Shown: positions 6,283 to 9,298 of the stretch, piece after piece | Numbering within the stretch: position 1 is the first letter of the stretch | How the letters are laid out: each line of letters opens with the position of its first letter | Source: JABIAL01 sp964645825 | GTDB taxonomy: Bacteria > Patescibacteriota > Patescibacteriia > UBA1558 > GWA2-36-10 | DNA: 9,298 bases | Assembly: GCA_964645825.1 (NCBI GenBank) | Contig: CAZXZY010000027.1 | Location: forward strand, 1 to 9,298 | Direction of reading: 5' to 3' | Notes under the pieces: generated by a model | What the model was told of the DNA's origin: nothing | Database searches by the model: none | Seen by the model: only the letters and a program-made list of their open reading frames with translations | Position numbers and translations under genes: made by a program

Positions 6283-6338
6283 TTTGACACAAAATAATAG
6301 ATATGATAATTTTTGATTAATATCATTGATCCTTTAAA
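6283..6338 (+). repeat. 56-bp direct repeat, copy 1 (promoter of first small gene)
   Basis: This segment is identical, base for base, to 6675-6730, 392 bases downstream. It starts with TTTGACACAAAATAATAG and ends with GATCCTTTAAA. It lies between the divergent operon start and the first small gene, ending 21 bases before its ATG. It contains the promoter and inverted repeat listed separately. Identity stops sharply at both ends. Confidence 0.97.
6284..6312 (+). promoter_or_regulatory. Consensus sigma-70-type promoter for first small gene
   Basis: A perfect -35 box TTGACA (6284-6289) is followed at 17 bases by TAATTT (6307-6312) with an upstream TG (6304-6305), or at 15 bases by GATAAT (6305-6310). 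Transcription would start near 6318-6320, giving a leader of about 40 bases, unlike the leaderless housekeeping genes. The -10 area overlaps an inverted repeat, ATGATA (6303-6308) and TATCAT (6321-6326) with a 12-base spacer, placed where a repressor would act. Confidence 0.75.
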
Positions 6339-6349
6339 TATCAAAGCAA

Positions 6350-6354
6350 AGAGG
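6350..6354 (+). promoter_or_regulatory. Shine-Dalgarno of first small gene
   Basis: AGAGG (6350-6354) lies five bases before the ATG at 6360. It fixes the start and contrasts with neighbouring housekeeping genes that have none. Confidence 0.75.
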
Positions 6355-6359
6355 TAATT

Positions 6360-6629
6360 ATGAGTCACTCTCCGAAACTGATTGAGTTTCCAGATGGTTT
6401 TCCGCAAGTTGGTCAACTAGTGCAAGTATATGGCGCAGATAAGCATATTGATGGCGCAGTTGAAGCTAGAGTTATTTGTCGAGGTACTGGTTCTTTTGCC
6501 GGAGATCATTTTTGGTTTTCCCTTGATTATCGTAATGGTTTACGCGTTATTCAACGTAGCGATGGCTGGCGAGTTGAGCTTGGCACATCAGCCGCCACAG
6601 ATTGTAAGGTGATTCTTTTATCAGGTTAA
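6360..6629 (+). CDS. Small hypothetical protein, paralogue 1 (EFPD-P-GQ family)
   Basis: I do not recognise this 89-residue protein. It has no signal peptide or membrane helix and looks like a small beta-rich soluble fold, with alternating strands such as GQLVQVYG, EARVICRG and FWFSLDY. The pattern EFPD-x-x-P-x-x-GQ-x-x-x-V, then ARV, a G-x-F element and a late W-R-x-x-L is shared with the protein at 6755-7009, so the two are probably paralogues in spite of low overall identity. It has its own promoter and terminator and is monocistronic. Part of the gene is clearly richer in GC than the surroundings (6541-6600 is 34 of 60 by hand count), and it has a Shine-Dalgarno. Both features hint at transfer or at a different expression class. 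Start chosen by the Shine-Dalgarno. Confidence 0.78.
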   Translation: MSHSPKLIEFPDGFPQVGQLVQVYGADKHIDGAVEARVICRGTGSFAGDHFWFSLDYRNGLRVIQRSDGWRVELGTSAATDCKVILLSG

Positions 6630-6641
6630 ACATGATTCTCT

Positions 6642-6677
6642 AGCCTTTCATCCAAGCATGAGGGGCTTTTTCTTTTT
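6642..6677 (+). terminator. Intrinsic terminator after first small gene
   Basis: A 10-bp stem, AGCCTTTCAT (6642-6651) with ATGAGGGGCT (6658-6667), contains two G-U pairs in RNA and a six-base loop. A T-rich run (6667-6677) follows. The end of the T-run is the start of the next TTGACA box, so termination and re-initiation sites abut. Confidence 0.88.
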
Positions 6678-6730
6678 GACACAAAATAATAGATATGATA
6701 ATTTTTGATTAATATCATTGATCCTTTAAA
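6675..6730 (+). repeat. 56-bp direct repeat, copy 2 (promoter of second small gene)
   Basis: Identical to 6283-6338. It begins within the T-run of the preceding terminator and ends 24 bases before the ATG at 6755. The coding regions that follow the two copies are far less alike than the repeats, so the regulatory segment has been conserved, exchanged or copied separately. Confidence 0.97.
6676..6704 (+). promoter_or_regulatory. Consensus promoter for second and third small genes
   Basis: The same TTGACA (6676-6681), TG-A-TAATTT (TAATTT at 6699-6704) and inverted repeat (ATGATA 6695-6700, TATCAT 6713-6718) as in copy 1. It should drive the genes at 6755 and 7060 as one message ending at 7415. 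Confidence 0.75.
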
Positions 6731-6740
6731 GCTTATAAAT

Positions 6741-6748
6741 AGAGGAGG
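6741..6748 (+). promoter_or_regulatory. Strong Shine-Dalgarno of second small gene
   Basis: AGAGGAGG (6741-6748) lies six bases before the ATG at 6755. It is a near-complete complement to the canonical 16S rRNA tail and sets the start. Confidence 0.85.
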
Positions 6749-6754
6749 CAAATT

Positions 6755-7009
6755 ATGTCAAGATCAAAGGAATTTCCTGATTGGGTGCCAAAACCTGGTC
6801 AAGTGATCGAGGTAGATCGTGAAGTGCAGGTTTATCAGGCCAGAGTTACCACCCGATCTGTTAAAGGTAACATGTTTACATTTGAGATCATGCCTTGTGT
6901 TATTCATAAAGATCTCGATCATTTTTATGCTACTGCAGCCAATGCTTGGCGAGCTAAATTAACTGCCATGCCTTGGGATGAAGATGTAGAGATAAGATCA
7001 CATGAATGA
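6755..7009 (+). CDS. Small hypothetical protein, paralogue 2 (EFPD-P-GQ family)
   Basis: I do not recognise this 84-residue protein. It is soluble, without signal peptide or membrane helix. Its N-terminal half aligns by eye with the product of 6360-6629: KEFPDWVPKPGQVIEV against the EFPD-x-x-P-x-x-GQ pattern, then QARV and an MFTFE strand, and later AWRAKL against GWRVEL. The C-terminus is acidic (WDEDVEI). It ends in TGA, the only UGA stop among the genes here, and this stop overlaps an in-frame ATG for the next gene's longer possible form (ATGA at 7006-7009). It is the first gene of a two-gene unit under promoter copy 2. Function unknown. Confidence 0.78.
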   Translation: MSRSKEFPDWVPKPGQVIEVDREVQVYQARVTTRSVKGNMFTFEIMPCVIHKDLDHFYATAANAWRAKLTAMPWDEDVEIRSHE

Positions 7010-7043
7010 AATGTATTGAGATAGTTGTGCGTAAGTCATTAAC

Positions 7044-7051
7044 AGAGGAGG
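7044..7051 (+). promoter_or_regulatory. Strong Shine-Dalgarno that decides the third small gene's start
   Basis: AGAGGAGG (7044-7051) lies eight bases before the ATG at 7060. It repeats the Shine-Dalgarno used by the preceding gene and favours 7060 over the in-frame ATG at 7006. Confidence 0.8.
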
Positions 7052-7059
7052 AAGAGATA

Positions 7060-7371
7060 ATGGCTAAAACATTTTATATTCAGAGTGAAACAACCATCGG
7101 TCATCATCTTAATTTTTCGGTGAGGGTCCACGATTCCTCTGGATTTTTGGCAAAAGCCTGTAGGTTCAATGAGAAAAAAGGAGGGTTCTCAATGGATGTA
7201 GATACAGAGCCTCAGGCACATGTCATTTACCAAAGGGAAGTTCACCTTTCTCGCAAAGACAATCATTTAATACTTAAGGAGGGACCTAGATTTTTGGATT
7301 TGGGGGATGCTCATGTTACGGTGAAGACTTTTTTGATTGATCATTTGATACGCTTTATGACTAGGAAATAA
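7060..7371 (+). CDS. Small hypothetical protein, third gene of the cassette
   Basis: I do not recognise this 103-residue basic soluble protein. It shows beta-strand-like alternation (LNFSVRVHD, AHVIYQREVHLS, AHVTVKTFLI) and a C-terminal helix-like end (DHLIRFMTRK). There is no visible motif, signal peptide or membrane helix. It does not resemble the two preceding proteins. The reading frame is open back to an ATG at 7006 that overlaps the previous stop as ATGA, which would add 18 residues. I prefer 7060 because a strong Shine-Dalgarno precedes it, while the 18 extra residues are charged and unremarkable. Translation from both is possible. It is co-transcribed with 6755-7009 and ends at a strong terminator. 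Confidence 0.75.
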   Translation: MAKTFYIQSETTIGHHLNFSVRVHDSSGFLAKACRFNEKKGGFSMDVDTEPQAHVIYQREVHLSRKDNHLILKEGPRFLDLGDAHVTVKTFLIDHLIRFMTRK

Positions 7372-7381
7372 GCGACAACGT

Positions 7382-7415
7382 AAAGGTTGGTCAGTATGGC
7401 CGGCCTTTTTCTTTT
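7382..7415 (+). terminator. Intrinsic terminator of the small-gene cassette
   Basis: An 11-bp stem, AAAGGTTGGTC (7382-7392) with GGCCGGCCTTT (7398-7408), including three G-U pairs in RNA, has a five-base loop and is followed by a T-rich run to 7415. It starts 11 bases after the third small gene's stop. Confidence 0.92.
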
Positions 7416-7427
7416 TATCTTAAAATA

Positions 7428-7436
7428 TGCTAAAAT
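7428..7436 (+). promoter_or_regulatory. Extended -10 promoter of the beta-repeat membrane protein
   Basis: TGC (7428-7430) followed by TAAAAT (7431-7436) matches an extended -10 element (TATAAT with one mismatch). No clear -35 box is seen. Transcription would start near 7443, leaving a leader of about 26 bases without a Shine-Dalgarno before the ATG at 7469. Confidence 0.5.
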
Positions 7437-7468
7437 ATAGGTAATTATTATTAATAAAAGCTAATATT

Positions 7469-8611
7469 ATGTTTAAAAAATTAGGGTTTTTGGCACTATT
7501 TTTAAGCCTATTTTTATTGCCAATTTCTTTGTTAGCCGTTGAAGCTCATAGCGGCGATGTCGTTTTTTTAGCAATCGATCAAACTATTGATCATAATTAT
7601 TATGCCGCTGGTCAAAATGTAGAAATTTATGGCACAGTCAATGGCGATTTATTTTTAGCTGGACAAAACATCATCATTGATTCTGAAAATATTAATGGTG
7701 ATATTTTTGCGGCTGGTAGTACTTTAACTATCAAAGGCACTGTCAATGGCTCAGTCCGTTTTATCGGTGAGCAATTCAATATCGATGGACAAATTCGTGA
7801 TAATGTTTTTTTTGCTGGTCAAACAGCTATAGTTGGCAACGAAGCTGTAGTTAGTGGACACATGACAGCTTGGGGACAACAAGTAAGCTTACGTGGTCAA
7901 GTTCTTGGTGATTTAGAAGGTGGTCTAGAGAACGTTAATGTGAGCGGACAAGTTGGACAAGATCTTGATATGTATTTATCAGACAATGATGCTGATTCTT
8001 TGCAATTAGCCGATGGCGCTATCATTGGTGGTTCAGTGAAATATCATGCTTGGCAAGAGATTGAAATTTCTGATCAAGTAGAAATCGGCGGCGAAGTTGT
8101 TTTTGAAAAAATGATGCATAAACCAGCCAAGCCATTTTTTGCTATGGCCATGATTTGGCATTTAGTTTTGAAATTTTTCGGCATGTTGGTCGTTGGTATG
8201 ATCTTGATCTACCTTTGGCCAAAATTTTTCCCACATGTAGTTGCACGAGTCAAAAAACACCGAGTTAAAACATTATTTATTGGTTTGGCTACTTTGATTT
8301 TAACTCCAATTATCAGTGTTATTTTGATGATTACTGTCATTGGTTTACCGCTAGCCTTGATTATCATGGCAACCTGGGTAGCAATGTTGTACATAGCCAA
8401 AGTGATGGCTGCTTGGTTAGTTGGAAAGTGGTTGAAGGATAAATTATTCACCAACTATAAATGGAGCGCAATTTCCGTATTAGCCTTAGGTGTCTTTATT
8501 TATGTAATTATCAGTAAAATTCCAGTTATTGGTTGGCTTGCCGTGTTTATATTATTTTTATGGGCCTGGGGAGTTCTAGCTAATATTTTGTATAGAAAAG
8601 GCATAAAATAA
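7469..8611 (+). CDS. Polymer-forming (bactofilin-like) beta-repeat protein with C-terminal membrane domain
   Basis: A 380-residue envelope protein. Residues 1-23 form a signal peptide (FKKLGFLALFLSLFLLPISL then LAVEA). Residues about 28-213 are short repeats of the bactofilin/right-handed beta-helix type, each with a V/I-x-G-x-V/I-x-G-D core: YGTVNGDLFLAGQ, ENINGDIFAAGS, KGTVNGSVRFIG, DGQIRDNVFFAGQ, RGQVLGDLEGG. From about 226 to 376 the chain is strongly hydrophobic, with roughly five membrane helices (about 226-250, 267-290, 292-317, 333-350, 353-373). Together this means an outer beta-solenoid anchored to the cell membrane, seen often in CPR genomes under the label polymer-forming cytoskeletal protein. 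True bactofilins are cytoplasmic and lack this anchor, so a cytoskeletal role should not be assumed; a surface or scaffold role is inference. It has its own extended -10 promoter and is followed after 22 bases by a phosphomannomutase-type gene. Confidence 0.85.
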   Translation: MFKKLGFLALFLSLFLLPISLLAVEAHSGDVVFLAIDQTIDHNYYAAGQNVEIYGTVNGDLFLAGQNIIIDSENINGDIFAAGSTLTIKGTVNGSVRFIGEQFNIDGQIRDNVFFAGQTAIVGNEAVVSGHMTAWGQQVSLRGQVLGDLEGGLENVNVSGQVGQDLDMYLSDNDADSLQLADGAIIGGSVKYHAWQEIEISDQVEIGGEVVFEKMMHKPAKPFFAMAMIWHLVLKFFGMLVVGMILIYLWPKFFPHVVARVKKHRVKTLFIGLATLILTPIISVILMITVIGLPLALIIMATWVAMLYIAKVMAAWLVGKWLKDKLFTNYKWSAISVLALGVFIYVIISKIPVIGWLAVFILFLWAWGVLANILYRKGIK

Positions 8612-8633
8612 ATTATTAAATTTACAGTAAGAT

Positions 8634-9298
8634 ATGGAAGAGCATATTTTTAAAGCTTATGATATTCGGGGGATTTACGGCAAAGAGTTTAATCAAGAAG
8701 ATGTAAAGAAAATAGCCCAGGCTTATTTGCAGGCTGTTTCTCATAAATTAAACAAGCCGATTAAAGAGCTACATTTGATTATTGGTAGAGATGTTCGAGC
8801 TTCTTCGCAAGAATTGATCGAGACAGCCAAAGAGATATTTTTGCAATACGGGGTGACGGTGGATGACTTTGATTTACTTTCTATCAACGATTTTTATTTT
8901 GCAGTTGGTAATTATGAATGTGATGCTGGTTTTATGGCCACTGCTTCTCATAATCCACCAGAGTACGGAGGTTTTAAAATGACTTTTCGCTCTCCAGAAT
9001 CTCCAGACGCCTTGAGCTTTTTGAGTGGCAAAGAATTATATCAGGAATTATCAAAGATGCAGTTTCCTCTAGACGCAGAGCTTTTAGCTGGCCAGGAAAA
9101 CAAAAAAGAAGCTTTTGCCGATCACTTAAAACATGTTTTATCTTTTGTAGATTTGAAAAAGATTAAGCCTCTTAAAGTCGTAGTAGACACTGGCAATGGT
9201 ATGAATGGCTTGATGATTCCAAAAATCTTTGAATCCATTCCTTGCGAGCTTACTCATTTGTTTCCAGAACTTAGTTCAGATTTTTCAAATCGTCCACC
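8634..9298 (+). CDS. Phosphomannomutase/phosphoglucomutase, N-terminal part (runs off window)
   Basis: The first 221 codons of an alpha-D-phosphohexomutase, cytoplasmic, which interconverts hexose 1- and 6-phosphates (mannose and/or glucose) for nucleotide-sugar and surface-glycan synthesis. Visible family marks are FKAYDIRGIYG at the N-terminus (residues 6-16), IIGRDVRASS (49-58), the phosphoserine loop TASHNPPEYGGFK (103-115, catalytic Ser105) and VVVDTGNGMNG opening domain 2. The loop has Gly113 where the usual form is N-G, a mild deviation. The metal-binding DGDGDR loop and the C-terminal sugar-binding domains lie beyond the window end; full members are about 450 residues. Manno- versus gluco-preference cannot be told. 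The ATG at 8634 follows the membrane-protein gene by 22 bases with no terminator between, so the two are probably co-transcribed. No Shine-Dalgarno. Confidence 0.93.
   Translation, partial: MEEHIFKAYDIRGIYGKEFNQEDVKKIAQAYLQAVSHKLNKPIKELHLIIGRDVRASSQELIETAKEIFLQYGVTVDDFDLLSINDFYFAVGNYECDAGFMATASHNPPEYGGFKMTFRSPESPDALSFLSGKELYQELSKMQFPLDAELLAGQENKKEAFADHLKHVLSFVDLKKIKPLKVVVDTGNGMNGLMIPKIFESIPCELTHLFPELSSDFSNRP

Noticed and set aside
6430..6612. Plus-strand open frame of 60 codons inside the first small gene
   Set aside because: The frame at 6360 has the promoter and Shine-Dalgarno and a recognisable paralogue; this inner frame has neither.
6283..6730. The 56-bp repeats as a CRISPR array or transposon ends
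   Set aside because: There are only two copies, directly oriented, 392 bp apart, with genes between. Each contains promoter boxes and no transposase or cas gene is near.
7001..7023. UGA read as glycine (as in some CPR lineages)
   Set aside because: No in-frame UGA occurs within the recognised conserved genes, so the UGA at 7007-7009 is taken as a stop.
6360..7371. The small-gene cassette as a toxin-antitoxin module
   Set aside because: No known toxin or antitoxin motif, the first two genes are paralogues with separate promoters and a terminator between them, and the third has no DNA-binding signature.
8209..8454. Minus-strand open frame of 81 codons in the beta-repeat gene
   Set aside because: Antisense to membrane-helix coding sequence, a common source of false hydrophobic frames.

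Overview
This is an AT-rich bacterial window that looks like a Candidate Phyla Radiation (Patescibacteria) genome. The reasons are very tight gene packing, a bacterial-type Elp3, a DUF5671-like membrane protein, a polymer-forming beta-repeat membrane protein, and housekeeping genes that mostly lack Shine-Dalgarno sequences and in places look leaderless. No in-frame UGA is read as an amino acid and the only UGA seen ends a gene, so the ordinary bacterial code is assumed. The lineage is inferred from protein character and not from a marker gene.

Region 1 (1-3928) concerns tRNA wobble-uridine chemistry. On the minus strand, elp3 (radical SAM plus acetyltransferase, makes cm5U34) is followed after 15 bases by the first codons of glyA, with a near-perfect extended -10 box squeezed between them. 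On the plus strand, starting from the same CATG tetramer as elp3, runs an operon of a Trm9/ALKBH8-like methyltransferase, a U32-family protein of the TrhP type (tRNA ho5U34 hydroxylation) and a small ferredoxin, closed by a strong bidirectional terminator. The arrangement suggests a wobble-U34 modification island. Elp3 plus a Trm9-like enzyme would give a bacterial cm5U-to-mcm5U route. The alternative is that the methyltransferase acts on ho5U made by its operon partner.

Region 2 (3933-6171, minus strand) is a three-gene operon read from 6171 leftwards: a four-helix DUF4239/bestrophin-like membrane protein, a strongly basic protein of unknown function with a disordered tail, and a five-helix DUF5671-like membrane protein with a pilin-like outer domain.

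Region 3 (6172-7415) is the least explained part. It is a cassette of three small unknown genes, richer in GC in places, each with a strong Shine-Dalgarno. Two 56-bp segments, identical base for base, carry a consensus -35 box and an inverted repeat, and each drives one of two diverged paralogous genes. Both transcription units end in strong intrinsic terminators.

Region 4 (7428-9298, plus strand) returns to the housekeeping style: a signal-peptide protein with bactofilin-like beta-repeats and a helical membrane domain, then the N-terminal two thirds or less of a phosphomannomutase/phosphoglucomutase that runs off the window. No RNA gene, IS element, CRISPR array or origin was seen, and there is no gap above 300 bases without a gene.
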